Source: a virus
Strand: one strand, 5' to 3'
Virus record (IMG/VR): IMGVR_UViG_3300017992_000049
Coordinates: 1-40,321 of that record
Length of the DNA stretch: 40,321 bases
Part shown: piece after piece, positions 12,981 to 22,227 of the stretch
How positions within the stretch are numbered: the first letter of the stretch is position 1
Layout of the letters: each line of letters begins with the position of its first letter
Notes under the pieces: model-generated
Told to the model about the DNA's origin: nothing
The model's database searches: none
The model's input: the letters and a program-made list of their open reading frames with translations, nothing else
Program-made: the position numbers and the translations under genes

Positions 12981-14054
12981 TTAACTGTCGTATAACGGAA
13001 TGTATTTGAACGTCCCGTTTACTGAAACACGAATTTTCCCGTAATATGTCCCAACTGCCCCAGTTTGAATTGGATAACCAGAGCCAACGGTAGAAACAAA
13101 ATTTATAAATTCTTCGCTTAAATCTGCCTGATCTAGCAGCAATGCGGGGACTGCCCCCGTCGTTGATGCTTGATCGACGTGCAGTTTTCCAAGCGGAGAA
13201 CTTTCGCCTATTCCAACATATCCCGTGCTGTGTTTCAAAACCAACACAGAGTCCGATGTGTTTTCTGACGTTGAAAAATGTAGGTCCTTTACGGTAAGTC
13301 CGCTATTATACGGCTGTCCTACCGACCATAATAGCGTTTCGGTGTCGTCAGTATCTTCAAAACGAATTAAATTTTTGCGACCTACAGCCCCACGCCTAAA
13401 AGTCAGATAGGCATTCCCATTATTAGACCCCTCCAAGATAACGTCTGCTGCTCCGTTTAGATCCGGATTTTCTATATGCAGCATAGCGTCCGGTGAAGAA
13501 TTCCTAATTCCCACCTCGTTGAATTGCACCGTATCGGTCGTTTGCAAATTCTGGTTGAGTGAAGAATTATCGTTCAGCGTAAGGGTGTATGCACCGATGG
13601 CGTCCAACGTCATGACGCCCGCGCCATCTTTCACAACACCTCCATCCGTGGTCGAATCCAAAACGATAACACCTGCTAATGTGACCGGAGTCACTGCCCG
13701 TTCTGTATCTGTTCCTGTTTTCGTTTCTGCATCCGTCGCAAGTTCAACTTTCCCCGCTTTCGTGGTATCAGCAGCGATCACAGTCAACGCGCCATCCGCC
13801 GCGAGTGTAGCATCGCCCGAAACGGCAACGCTGGCGATGTCTGTGCCATCGCCCACCAATATCTGTCCACTGGTTTCAGCGGCATAGGCTTCCCAATCCA
13901 CTGCGCCGCCCCTGATAATACTCCCCTGCGCATAATCATCTAGTGACGCAATCGGTATAACTGCTCCAACACCAGCGAGTAGTTTACCATCCACATAATA
14001 TTTAACTGTTCCGCTGCGGTCGTCAGCGGTCACTTTTACGAGTGTTACCGTCAT
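12981..14054 (-). CDS. Tail fibre protein
   Basis: 357 residues from ATG 14052-14054, which overlaps the stop of the hub gene (ATGA). The sequence is mostly short repeats of small residues and strands (SGDATLAADGALTVIAADTT). YVGIGESSPLGKLHVD is the typical motif before a trimeric fibre head. These features mark a trimeric receptor-binding or connector fibre. The low-complexity middle fits a beta-rich shaft. Position after the hub protein agrees. Confidence 0.8.
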   Translation of the reverse strand: MTVTLVKVTADDRSGTVKYYVDGKLLAGVGAVIPIASLDDYAQGSIIRGGAVDWEAYAAETSGQILVGDGTDIASVAVSGDATLAADGALTVIAADTTKAGKVELATDAETKTGTDTERAVTPVTLAGVIVLDSTTDGGVVKDGAGVMTLDAIGAYTLTLNDNSSLNQNLQTTDTVQFNEVGIRNSSPDAMLHIENPDLNGAADVILEGSNNGNAYLTFRRGAVGRKNLIRFEDTDDTETLLWSVGQPYNSGLTVKDLHFSTSENTSDSVLVLKHSTGYVGIGESSPLGKLHVDQASTTGAVPALLLDQADLSEEFINFVSTVGSGYPIQTGAVGTYYGKIRVSVNGTFKYIPLYDS

Positions 14055-15526
14055 AGCCCTAGCCACCTGTTATTGTCGAGGTTGAACACAATCAAACTCT
14101 CATTGTTGGGCATCGGGCGCGTAACGTTCGCCACATCCAACGCACATACGCCCCTCCCCCCGCCTGCCCCGCTACCGTCCCATGTGCGGGTGATCTTCAA
14201 TACAAAAAAATCATCATCTATGTCCAGAAACACGGTTCCCGCTGGGCCACCTATCCCGCGATAGGTGACGTGGATTTTATCCCCCACCTGTAACGATGTG
14301 GGCAAATCAAGCACTTGGCTGATAGTGTACGCCTCATACGGGTCTTTGTAGCGTGTCAACCGGGCTTGTGCGGCATGGTATAGAGCGTCTGCGCTTTGTT
14401 GCTGAATACTGATGTCAACCGCCGTCTCAGATGGTCCAATCCAAGGGAATTGGGGGCACGCTTCCCGTGTGCCGTATGCCGCGATGCTGGTGGAATCCTC
14501 GATGTAGAACTGCGGGCGTTGAATCACATCCGCGCCGCTGCTATAGACGTTCCCTAAATCCGTGGTGAGGTCAATGCTTACCCCAGCGCTGATGCTGTCA
14601 ATAATGCCGTATTCGCTGGTTTGCGTCCAGTCGTCCGCATCCCCGATCCACACCTCGTCGCCCACCCTAAATGATCTCGTCCCGTCCGTGGTGGCTGTGA
14701 CGGGGATTGTCGCGCCGCTGGTCGTGTCGTCTGTGGTTGTGGCGTATCCCTGCGGTCCGAATTGCGTTTGCACTTCAATATCAGTGATGGTTTTTGAGGC
14801 GTCGCGCATATCGAATTTATTTTTACCTAGTGGAAGCATCTTGTTTTCCAGATCGGCACTAATCGTTGCGGTGGATATTTTAGAGATATACCCGGCATAA
14901 TCCGAGCCGTTCAAATCATAGCGCATTAACACCGGGTTCAACACGCGCAGCCCACTATCATCGCCAAACAAACTCACGTCCAGAGTGCGAGCGGTGCTGC
15001 CCTGGCGCAAATGATGCCCAATCTGTTTGCAGAGCGTTAATAGTGCGGTTAGGCGTGTAGCAGCCTCGAAGGTGATCGTAGTGGGCGTGACATCTGCATC
15101 TATGCTGATAGTGCCTTGAGTCCATCCCGTATCACCTAACAACGTTGTCGCGGTGGCATCTGTGCCGATAATATCAGCTACCGCCACATCATCATACGTG
15201 GCATTGTAGCCCGTGTTGAGGTACACTAACTCTCCCAACAAATCAGGGCCGGTCAATTCATAAACCGGCATATCCCCGGCTTTCACATTCCAGGTTTGGA
15301 GCAAGCCGCTACCCACCAGGCCCTCGGCGGTATGAATGTTCAATTGTGTTTCGTTGGCTACTAAATCAATAGCCCGCTGTGAAAGCGCAGGAACTACAAC
15401 CGTCACAGTCCCGGCTTTATCCAACTCCGTGACCACCTGCGCAGAGATAATGTTATAGAGCGGCCCCGCGCCTTGCACGGTTCCGCTGTCTAGAACGTCA
15501 ACGGTGATAATGGGATTAGAAGACAT
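14051..15526 (-). CDS. Tail hub / baseplate-like protein
   Basis: 491 residues from ATG 15524-15526; a TTG eight codons upstream is less likely. Beta-rich throughout, with DMPVYELTGPDLLGELVYLN and later PTSLQVGDKIHVTYRG, resembling Gp37-like siphovirus tail proteins that form the hub below the Dit ring. It overlaps the Dit-like gene by 11 bases. No peptidase or lysozyme motif is visible. Assigned from pattern and order. Confidence 0.7.
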   Translation of the reverse strand: MSSNPIITVDVLDSGTVQGAGPLYNIISAQVVTELDKAGTVTVVVPALSQRAIDLVANETQLNIHTAEGLVGSGLLQTWNVKAGDMPVYELTGPDLLGELVYLNTGYNATYDDVAVADIIGTDATATTLLGDTGWTQGTISIDADVTPTTITFEAATRLTALLTLCKQIGHHLRQGSTARTLDVSLFGDDSGLRVLNPVLMRYDLNGSDYAGYISKISTATISADLENKMLPLGKNKFDMRDASKTITDIEVQTQFGPQGYATTTDDTTSGATIPVTATTDGTRSFRVGDEVWIGDADDWTQTSEYGIIDSISAGVSIDLTTDLGNVYSSGADVIQRPQFYIEDSTSIAAYGTREACPQFPWIGPSETAVDISIQQQSADALYHAAQARLTRYKDPYEAYTISQVLDLPTSLQVGDKIHVTYRGIGGPAGTVFLDIDDDFFVLKITRTWDGSGAGGGRGVCALDVANVTRPMPNNESLIVFNLDNNRWLGL

Positions 15527-16388
15527 AGGTGTTATACCACTCAAAATCAATTGTTAGCGTGGCCCCAGATGTGATTCCGCTCGCTCCTACAAAAGCGTTC
15601 AATGCTGACGGCTGAATTGCTGGTGGAAAATATAACCATGTCACCTGTCCAGTGGGGAGTGAGATTTTATCATAGGCGTCGAATGGCGTGCCCGCCGCGT
15701 CATTCAAAGCACTGAAAGACGCGCTATCAATCTCCAATTCTTCGCCCGCTGCAATTCCCGCGCCGCCTGTGTCATCAAAAGTCACGGTTCTCGAAAAAGT
15801 TGGCCCAGTGGACATGCTGACCTGAACCGATACCGCCTCAACTTTATTCGAGGCGTTCACTGTCGCCTTGACTGCGGCATAGTAGTTCCCAATATAGGTG
15901 GTTGATGCGAATCCACTACTAGGGCCAGTGATAGGCCCAAACGTTGTAGTGCTCACTGTCTCCGCATACCACACCCCTTCCGGCATGTAGAATTGCACGG
16001 TAACAGGTTTTAACCAGCGCCCTTTATCTTTGTATGAATCGGCAGTGTTTAGGCTGATCGTTTTAGCCCAGCTCCAATATTTTGTAGTTTCATCACGGTC
16101 GAGCCACCAGAGTTTTTGGAGGTTTTTGAAATACGTGATTGTATTGAGCCGTAGTGTATTTAGAGAGTCCTCCAAATCTGCTGCTGATGTTCCTACGATG
16201 GCAAACTTTTTCGTCGCAGTTACAGGCGCAAGCGGAAACCCCAACTCACCATAATAGTCGAATACCCCATCTGCCCCGCTGACCTTTTGGGCCACAGGCG
16301 GGCGCGAACTGCTCCAACTGTCATCCATTAACGTGGTGCTAAATTCGTATGCGCTGGCGTATGTTGCCCCAATTCTGGCTATTCTCAT
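15516..16388 (-). CDS. Distal tail protein (Dit)-like
   Basis: 290 residues. A strand-rich N-terminal part (ATKKFAIVGTSAADLEDSLN, then LWWLDRD and YKDKGRWLKPVTVQF) is the usual design of Dit-type ring proteins, followed by a galectin-like C-terminal part. It lies directly after the tape measure gene, with overlapping start and stop. Dit joins the tail tube to the hub. Assignment rests mostly on order and fold style. Confidence 0.7.
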   Translation of the reverse strand: MRIARIGATYASAYEFSTTLMDDSWSSSRPPVAQKVSGADGVFDYYGELGFPLAPVTATKKFAIVGTSAADLEDSLNTLRLNTITYFKNLQKLWWLDRDETTKYWSWAKTISLNTADSYKDKGRWLKPVTVQFYMPEGVWYAETVSTTTFGPITGPSSGFASTTYIGNYYAAVKATVNASNKVEAVSVQVSMSTGPTFSRTVTFDDTGGAGIAAGEELEIDSASFSALNDAAGTPFDAYDKISLPTGQVTWLYFPPAIQPSALNAFVGASGITSGATLTIDFEWYNTYVF

Positions 16389-17758
16389 GTTACTGGTATC
16401 CTTTGCCCTGAGCGGCGCATGGCAGTGACAATATTCTCGCCCACGACGTTGCCAAACGCGGCGGGGTTTGCTGTTCCTGCGGGAACAGTTACATTGATGA
16501 TGACTTGTGAGGTCGGCGATGCTGTTGCAAAATTAGGCGTAAGTGCCAATCCGCCGCTCCCTGGTGAGGTCGTCGGCTCCGTTGCTCCCCCACCGTCTAA
16601 AAACCCCAATAATTTTTCAATCCACGGGAAACGGTCGGTCAATGATTCAAAAGCAGATTTGAATGCATCTTTTAATTTCTCCGACAGTCCCGCCAGCGCC
16701 GTCTCTATTTTCTCGCCACTAAACAAATCCTCAAAAAAACCGGCAAAGGCGTCAATAACCTGATATTTGAAATTTTGGAATTTCAGAAACGTGTCCAGTA
16801 AAAAGCCGCCGATGTCTTCACCTAATTGCCGAAAATAACTGATCACGCCCTGCACGGCCTCCCAGGCCCGGCTCTTAAATTCCGAAAATTTACCCTTAAT
16901 CCAATCGACCACGCCCCCGGCCTCGTTGATTTCTTCCATCATTTGTTCGAGTGCGGGAATTACTTTTTCAATGAGCCAGTTTGCCAACTTCTCGACGGCC
17001 TTCGCCATATTCTCCGCTACCAAATCCACGAACTTCTTAAATGTTGGGGACTCCAACATATCCGCGAATTTTTCGAGCGCGGGTAATATGGCTTTGGCTA
17101 CGGCTCGCAGGATGATGTTCTTCGCCCGGTTGAACGCGCCTCCGATGCGGTCTAGTGCTTTTCCGAATCGTGATGCAGTTTGGGTGCTGGCCTTCATCGC
17201 CGCGTCAGTTTTGTCAATCGCGCTTTTGCTTGCTGTTGCGGCGCCCAGTGCGCTGTCAGCGTTCTGTTCAACCTGATCCAGCATTCGCCCTTGTGATTGC
17301 ACAAATCCCGCGCCGACATCCCCAAACGCGCCAAAGACGCCTTGCATTTTTTGCGCGGCTTTGTCAGTGGTGTCTACGGCGTCACTGATGGCCCCGGCGC
17401 TTTCTTCGGCTTTGTCGCCCACTCCGCCGGATGCGTCTCCGGTTTCCTCTAGTGCCTCACGCATTCCCTTTAGTGCTCCAACAGTACCGGCGATAGCCCC
17501 GCCGACTAGGGCAAATCCCCCCAATAGTAGCCCGCTCATTCGCCCTGCGAAAGCCGTCACTGCACCCAAAGCGCCGCCTAGTTTTGCACGCAAACCAGAA
17601 ATGCGTGTTGCAAGGCGTTTTACACCGGCCCCGGCGCGGCCGGCTACTTGCCCCATTCGACGGACGGCAGTACCCAGGCGCTTCGATGCGACGCTTGTGG
17701 TTCTAAATACGCGACTCGCTGCATCTTTCGCGCGTACTGTGATCGCTACTTCAGCCAT
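16385..17758 (-). CDS. Tail tape measure protein
   Basis: 457 residues, preceded by GGAG. A basic N-terminal helix region is followed by a hydrophobic glycine-rich stretch (LLLGGFALVGGAIAGTVGAL), long amphipathic helices with Ala/Lys/Glu, and more hydrophobic segments. A low-complexity linker and a strand-rich end complete it. This is the standard design of a tape measure protein, which sets tail length. At roughly 0.15 nm per residue the tail would be about 70 nm, which is short. Confidence 0.85.
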   Translation of the reverse strand: MAEVAITVRAKDAASRVFRTTSVASKRLGTAVRRMGQVAGRAGAGVKRLATRISGLRAKLGGALGAVTAFAGRMSGLLLGGFALVGGAIAGTVGALKGMREALEETGDASGGVGDKAEESAGAISDAVDTTDKAAQKMQGVFGAFGDVGAGFVQSQGRMLDQVEQNADSALGAATASKSAIDKTDAAMKASTQTASRFGKALDRIGGAFNRAKNIILRAVAKAILPALEKFADMLESPTFKKFVDLVAENMAKAVEKLANWLIEKVIPALEQMMEEINEAGGVVDWIKGKFSEFKSRAWEAVQGVISYFRQLGEDIGGFLLDTFLKFQNFKYQVIDAFAGFFEDLFSGEKIETALAGLSEKLKDAFKSAFESLTDRFPWIEKLLGFLDGGGATEPTTSPGSGGLALTPNFATASPTSQVIINVTVPAGTANPAAFGNVVGENIVTAMRRSGQRIPVT

Positions 17759-18008
17759 TATTCTCCAATCGCATTTGTAACACTCTGCCCATTATCTCAC
17801 TTTCCCCATTCGTTAACTCTGTACCGCCGTTGCTCTTACGAATAACATCGTACACACTACGCAAGCGCGAGTTACGCAACAGCCGCCCCACGTCCTGCCC
17901 CTCCAAATCCCACGGTAGGCAGTGGTAACGCTCACAAAGCTGGTCTTCGACGATCTCCCACGGTATCGGCCCATGACCTTCGGCGGCTTGCAGTGCCGCC
18001 AAAATCAG
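17751..18008 (-). CDS. Tail assembly chaperone, -1 frame extension
   Basis: This frame has no clear start or ribosome binding site of its own. It continues in the -1 frame from the A AAA AAC site at 18014-18008 and encodes 85 residues ending just inside the tape measure gene. Translated by frameshifting, it gives a 208-residue fusion with the upstream chaperone, the equivalent of lambda gpGT. The C-terminal part binds tape measure and tail tube during assembly in related phages. Confidence 0.8.
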   Translation of the reverse strand: MILAALQAAEGHGPIPWEIVEDQLCERYHCLPWDLEGQDVGRLLRNSRLRSVYDVIRKSNGGTELTNGESEIMGRVLQMRLENNG

Positions 18009-18376
18009 TTTTTTGATGGAGCGCCCACCTCACCGTACATCTCCAAAATGTCGAAAATGTCATCAAGATCGAGTTCATTCAACGTTTCCTCAGTTGGGTC
18101 GGGCAATGGCTCGCCATCCGTGAAAAGGTCGGTGAAATTCCAGGACACGATCTTGCGGGCCAGAAAGGAAACCGCCTCATCCATTTGCATTTGCAATTCG
18201 TTGTTCGCGGCGTTTTCCATCTCCGCAAATTCCAACAGCCGCCGCATATCGTTTGGCGTTTGCTTGCGCTTAAACTCAATCCATTCCCCCGCTCGCATGT
18301 GGCACTCGTTGCCCTCATCATCTTCGTGGGTGAGGAAGTCGCCGTATATTTTTACAGTACGTTTACGATATGGCAT
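18005..18376 (-). CDS. Tail assembly chaperone (gpG-like)
   Basis: 123 residues. A strand-rich N-terminus (YRKRTVKIYGDFLTHEDDEG) is followed by acidic helices (ETLNELDLDDIFDILEMYGE), typical of chaperones encoded between tail tube and tape measure. The final codons TCA AAA AAC TGA contain the slippery site. It acts with the frameshifted longer form to keep the tape measure soluble. Confidence 0.8.
   Translation of the reverse strand: MPYRKRTVKIYGDFLTHEDDEGNECHMRAGEWIEFKRKQTPNDMRRLLEFAEMENAANNELQMQMDEAVSFLARKIVSWNFTDLFTDGEPLPDPTEETLNELDLDDIFDILEMYGEVGAPSKN
18008..18014 (-). promoter_or_regulatory. A AAA AAC -1 ribosomal frameshift site
   Basis: Reading codons TCA AAA AAC TGA, the minus strand carries A AAA AAC in exact phase for a -1 slip. 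After the slip, reading continues CTG ATT TTG GCG through to the stop at 17751. The stop codon directly after the heptamer fits the classical arrangement. Confidence 0.85.
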
Positions 18377-18780
18377 TATGAGAATCCCATCACGGTTAAG
18401 CCGTTGTTATCGAAGTTCACATAATCGGCTGTGCCACCAAAAGCGGCGGCTGTGCTGGCCTCCAAGTTTCTGGATGTCATAATCACAAACCCATACAAAT
18501 AGTTGGTGGCGTCATTGCGATCTGGATACAGATACAAACTCACTGGACCATCTGCCCGTACTGCGTCTAACAACGTGCGTTTGTCGGCATATTGCCACGC
18601 GGTGATACTGCCCGCGTCACTCAATTGACCGGGTACGTTGCGTTTGCGGCGGTCATTAAACTGCGTTGCCTCGACTACATCTTTGGCTGTGTTTGCGCTC
18701 CAAGTGCTGGCCCCCTCAATCTCCACGCCCGAAACAATCACACGCCCATTTTTACTATGAAACGGTCTACCATCTGCCAT
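18376..18780 (-). CDS. Major tail (tube) protein
   Basis: 134 residues, preceded by GGAGG. Features of siphovirus tube proteins: a strand-rich fold with VIVSGVEIEGASTWS near the start, then VEATQFNDRRKRNVPGQLSD and VSLYLYPD. It is directly upstream of the tail chaperones. It is shorter than many tube proteins but in range for the single-domain type. Confidence 0.8.
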   Translation of the reverse strand: MADGRPFHSKNGRVIVSGVEIEGASTWSANTAKDVVEATQFNDRRKRNVPGQLSDAGSITAWQYADKRTLLDAVRADGPVSLYLYPDRNDATNYLYGFVIMTSRNLEASTAAAFGGTADYVNFDNNGLTVMGFS

Positions 18781-19813
18781 TGAGCACCTCCTGTAGTGCT
18801 GGTATTACGATATTCTGTGCGCGGTCGGTAAATGTGCAATTCTGCACATATTCCCGCGCCCGTGCTGCGTATGACTGCCGTAAGGTATCATCCCGCAAAT
18901 AAAACTCAATTTGCTCTTGTAAATCCTGCGGCCCTTCGTAAATAGGCACGCTTCCACGAAACACGTCGAACAACTCTGGGCGTGTTCCATCACATAATTG
19001 AAACGCCCCACACGCGGCGATCTCATAGGCCCTCGGCCCCAGGCTATACGCCTCATTCGCGCCGATGTGCCGTTCGCCGTTTTCGCGGCTGGTACGATGA
19101 TGGTTAATAGCGATCTTACACCCCCGGTAGTAATCTGCGACTATATCATTGTCAACCAAGTTTTTTCTTTGCGTCTCAACAGTATCCTGCAATGTATAGC
19201 CGCTGATGTGTATGTCGTATTCATCCAAATCGCGCAGCGGGGAAAACAGCGCGTCGCGTTCATCCCAGAGCGTGCCGTGGAAGAATACGTCAGTTTGTAG
19301 CTTTGACTTACCAGGGTGATGCGTGTCCGGGTCGAAGCTGTGCGGAATATAACGCGTTTCAACCCCGGTTAAATCCAATAGCGTGCTGATACTGTTACGG
19401 TCGTTTGTCAAAACCAACGAAACGCGGCCTTGATTCACGATGCGCGATTGCACATCATCAATATAAGGCGATTCCGTCAACAGCAGCACGATCGGCACAT
19501 TCAGCCGATAGAGCAACATATACCCGCGATGGTGAAACGCCCCACCTGCTACGACTAGCACCACATCGGGCACAAAATCCACCGCTTCTATGGCTACCCG
19601 TTCCGATGAAAACTTCACAGCGTCGTCAATGCGACGTTCATAGTTTTCGTTGCGTTGCTCCCATTCATCCAGTGCCACGGAATAGAATTTGATGTAATGG
19701 TGATAATCAAAAGATTTGACGGTATGCCCCAATTGTCTAAGGGCCTTCTCATAGCCGCGTGCTACATCGTACGTGCTGTGCTGCGTCCCTGGGTAAACTA
19801 TCATTATGCGCAT
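18767..19813 (-). CDS. Glycosyltransferase, CgeB-like
   Basis: 348 residues from ATG 19811-19813, one base after the previous stop. Two Rossmann-like halves are seen: MRIMIVYPGTQHSTYDVARG at the start, and a C-terminal half with AYSLGPRAYEIAACGAFQLC, the nucleotide-sugar binding signature of GT-B enzymes of the CgeB type, followed by SVPIYEGPQDLQEQIEFYL. It is embedded between tail genes and overlaps the tube gene by 14 bases. It could glycosylate a virion protein or a host surface component; DNA glucosylation seems less likely from its position. Confidence 0.8.
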   Translation of the reverse strand: MRIMIVYPGTQHSTYDVARGYEKALRQLGHTVKSFDYHHYIKFYSVALDEWEQRNENYERRIDDAVKFSSERVAIEAVDFVPDVVLVVAGGAFHHRGYMLLYRLNVPIVLLLTESPYIDDVQSRIVNQGRVSLVLTNDRNSISTLLDLTGVETRYIPHSFDPDTHHPGKSKLQTDVFFHGTLWDERDALFSPLRDLDEYDIHISGYTLQDTVETQRKNLVDNDIVADYYRGCKIAINHHRTSRENGERHIGANEAYSLGPRAYEIAACGAFQLCDGTRPELFDVFRGSVPIYEGPQDLQEQIEFYLRDDTLRQSYAARAREYVQNCTFTDRAQNIVIPALQEVLNGRW

Positions 19814-19814
19814 A

Positions 19815-20663
19815 TTATGAGTCCGGTGTGAGCGGTGTCCCGCCATTGTAGAAATATGTCGTCACGGCCTGCTGAATTGTCGCCCGATGAACTAACGTAC
19901 TACCAAAGAGCCACGGCTCGAATGCAATCAATTGCGCGTTTGCTGCGCTGATAAACTGCTGTCCATCGTGCAGGCGGTCGTCACGATCTAGCGCGTAGAT
20001 CGCTTGGTTCACAATACTACTGGCTATGATTTCGCTTTTGTCGCTATCGTTCCAGGTAAAATACCCGTATATGTTAAACAGTATCGTTTGCTGTATGCCC
20101 CCGCGCCCGTCACCCTCTCTGAAAATAATTTGTTCATCCGCAATGTTGCCATTGTGGAGGGTGATTTCAAACCCACGGATCGTGTCTTCGCTGGCTGCAT
20201 CCGTTGTTTTGAACAGTGTCAAAAAATCGGGCCTAAGTGCCGTCCATCTTTTGTAAGCATACACCGGCCCAGTATAGGCTTTCTCCGTGTTGCTCAAACT
20301 GCTCAGCCCATTGATAATGTCATAAATCACGCCCCTCGCTGCGTAGTCCCACACGGCTACCGTGTGCGTGTCGGATGCGCTGGAAACCGGGTTACTCGCG
20401 GTAAGGCTGATGATCTGCGAATCAAACGCCAATTCATTGCCAAATACGCGCTCATAGATGACATCGGCTTCCCCATCATTCAGCGGGGAGCCTTCCCACG
20501 CATAGGTGACGTTGGTCGCAGTCGTTGGCGCAATCGTCGCGGACAAGGACAGCGGCTCATTAATTCCAGCATTGCTGGGACCACTGATGGCAACGCCAGT
20601 TATAGGTACATCAGACGTGTAAGCACCGCCCCCAAAATTATCAAAATAGTTTATTAGTCCCAT
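19815..20663 (-). CDS. Ig-like domain protein, possible tail terminator
   Basis: 282 residues. Residues about 20-105 form an Ig/PKD-like module (ITGVAISGPSNAG, then LSLSATIAPTTATNVTYAWE). The rest (ARGVIYDIINGLSSL to the end) is a different alpha-beta domain. In gene order it lies between the gp10-like gene and the tube gene, where a tail terminator is usually found, so the second domain may have that role. The Ig module may decorate the virion. Confidence 0.55.
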   Translation of the reverse strand: MGLINYFDNFGGGAYTSDVPITGVAISGPSNAGINEPLSLSATIAPTTATNVTYAWEGSPLNDGEADVIYERVFGNELAFDSQIISLTASNPVSSASDTHTVAVWDYAARGVIYDIINGLSSLSNTEKAYTGPVYAYKRWTALRPDFLTLFKTTDAASEDTIRGFEITLHNGNIADEQIIFREGDGRGGIQQTILFNIYGYFTWNDSDKSEIIASSIVNQAIYALDRDDRLHDGQQFISAANAQLIAFEPWLFGSTLVHRATIQQAVTTYFYNGGTPLTPDS

Positions 20664-21208
20664 TACTCTAACACCAATTGGCTTTCAACGCCGATATACC
20701 CCGCGCCGCTCACTGAACTGTCGGTTGTTTGTGCGATTTGCGCCCACGCCCCCGCAGCCGGTTTGTGAAACAGTGTGAGCGTGGTCCCCTCAACGCGAAA
20801 CCCGATTCCGTCACCGGTTGCCAGCGAAGAGACGGACTCCCCAGATAGCACGGTGTCACCGGTGGATATGCGGATAATATCCACGTCTAAATTATTGAAA
20901 AACCGCGCCTTGTAGCCGTCTATGGTTTCATCCTCCGGATCGGTGATGCGCAACATTAACGCGCCATATGAATCTGCGACAATGGGAGTGCTGCCCAGCG
21001 TGATATAGCATTCCTGGTCTGCTGTGAATGTTTCCGCTGACCAGTAAATGGAACCGGTGTCACCTCCCGCGATAATGTGCATCAGTAGTTCCCCGCTCAC
21101 TGTTGTCGCCGTGGCTACGACATCGGAGTACGTGAATAACCAGCCCGTCGGCGGTGGGCCGCTGTCTATACTAAACGTGTCTAAAATGTTGGTTTCTGGA
21201 AAGCTCAT
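20663..21208 (-). CDS. Concanavalin/LamG-like surface protein
   Basis: 181 residues, preceded by GAGG. Strand-rich with SIYWSAETFTADQECYITLG, DGYKARFFNNLDVDIIRIS and AGYIGVESQL, the repeating pattern of jelly-roll carbohydrate-binding domains. It may bind glycans on the host surface or decorate the virion. It sits between the gp10-like gene and the Ig-domain gene, overlapping both ends. Confidence 0.6.
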   Translation of the reverse strand: MSFPETNILDTFSIDSGPPPTGWLFTYSDVVATATTVSGELLMHIIAGGDTGSIYWSAETFTADQECYITLGSTPIVADSYGALMLRITDPEDETIDGYKARFFNNLDVDIIRISTGDTVLSGESVSSLATGDGIGFRVEGTTLTLFHKPAAGAWAQIAQTTDSSVSGAGYIGVESQLVLE

Positions 21209-21702
21209 TCAATTTTCCTCGCGATGCGTTCATCTATACCCTGCCACAGTTGCTCAACCCGTGGTTTGCCCTGTTTGAAAGCTCGCTCAAACATTTTTAC
21301 GCCTTTTCGTCCCTTCTCTTTGTGTGTCGCTGAAATCTGAAACGCCCTAGCTAGAGAACCTGGGAAGGGTATACCAAGTTTGCGCCTAACCCAATATTCA
21401 AGCGGAAAAATGGGTGAGTATTGCCCCGGCGGTCTTCCGTTTTCAACATCGTCAGCATACTCCATCGGGTTCAACAACTGCCCCCAAAAGTTCCCCCCTG
21501 CTGGTGTACCAAATACGTGTTCCGTTGTGGCTGCGCGTAAATGTCCGTTGAACACCGGTGTCATGGGATCAACCAACTGATGGAATATATTTAGGCTGGC
21601 GTCCATCGTCTGACGCATTTCCAGATCGATAACATCATCCGCGCCGTCGAATTTACGTTGCAGTTCTGCAAAGCCCGTTTGGGTTATGGATACTTCCGCC
21701 AC
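21205..21702 (-). CDS. HK97 gp10-like head-tail joining protein
   Basis: 165 residues from GTG 21700-21702, chosen because GGGGGC lies just upstream; the frame is open 27 codons further into the methyltransferase gene. DDVIDLEMRQTMDASLNIFH, then TPVFNGHLRAATTEHV and EYADDVENGRPPG are typical of gp10-family tail completion proteins, with the basic C-terminal helix. It overlaps the methyltransferase gene by 19 bases. Confidence 0.75.
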   Translation of the reverse strand: MAEVSITQTGFAELQRKFDGADDVIDLEMRQTMDASLNIFHQLVDPMTPVFNGHLRAATTEHVFGTPAGGNFWGQLLNPMEYADDVENGRPPGQYSPIFPLEYWVRRKLGIPFPGSLARAFQISATHKEKGRKGVKMFERAFKQGKPRVEQLWQGIDERIARKIE

Positions 21703-22226
21703 AATTGCCCCCAGGGTAACAGGTGAAACGGTTCGCGCATTGGATTGCGCCGATAGCCGTTTTTGACGAAAAACGCATTCCAATAAACAGGCATCTGTAC
21801 ATTAAGATGAGTTGGGTCTTGCTCTTCATCTATTGGCGTTGACGAAAACAGCACCATCGGCGCGTAACTGCACAGGGTGTCAATAGCCTGTTCGGCCTGT
21901 TCGGGAGGAAGATGCTCCACAACCTCAATACAGATGACCATATCATAACGTTGTTTGGGTGCGTCCAGGATACTGCCCACGGTGCAAAAGTCAGGCGCAA
22001 CGCTGTTGGCGATTGCCCACGGCGAAATGTCTATGCCGCGTGCGTCTATGTCGCGGCTGCGCAGTTCATCAACCAGAATCCCCAAAGCGCAGCCCACATC
22101 TAAAACGGTTTTCACGTCCAGCGTGCGGACAATGTGCCCCGCTATCTCCGCGAAATAGGCACGCCAGAAATCAAGATTTATATACGGCTTGGGCTTATAA
22201 TTCAGGTAGTAATCAGCGTTGTACAA
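21684..22226 (-). CDS. Class I SAM-dependent methyltransferase
   Basis: 180 residues from TTG 22224-22226, chosen because GGAGA lies seven bases upstream; the frame extends to 22298. Motif I VLDVGCALGILVDELR, then ARGIDISPWAI, and MVICIEVVEHLPPEQ identify the Methyltransf_11/23 fold. Motifs for DNA methylation (NPPY, DPPY, PCQ) are absent, so a protein, sugar or small-molecule target is likelier. Its place inside the head-tail operon, like the glycosyltransferase, hints at virion or surface modification. Confidence 0.8.
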   Translation of the reverse strand: MYNADYYLNYKPKPYINLDFWRAYFAEIAGHIVRTLDVKTVLDVGCALGILVDELRSRDIDARGIDISPWAIANSVAPDFCTVGSILDAPKQRYDMVICIEVVEHLPPEQAEQAIDTLCSYAPMVLFSSTPIDEEQDPTHLNVQMPVYWNAFFVKNGYRRNPMREPFHLLPWGQLWRKYP

Positions 22227-22227
22227 A

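Noticed and set aside
20004-20657. 217-codon plus-strand frame
   Set aside because: Antiparallel to the Ig-domain gene, with no start signal or domain; the minus-strand gene fits the operon.
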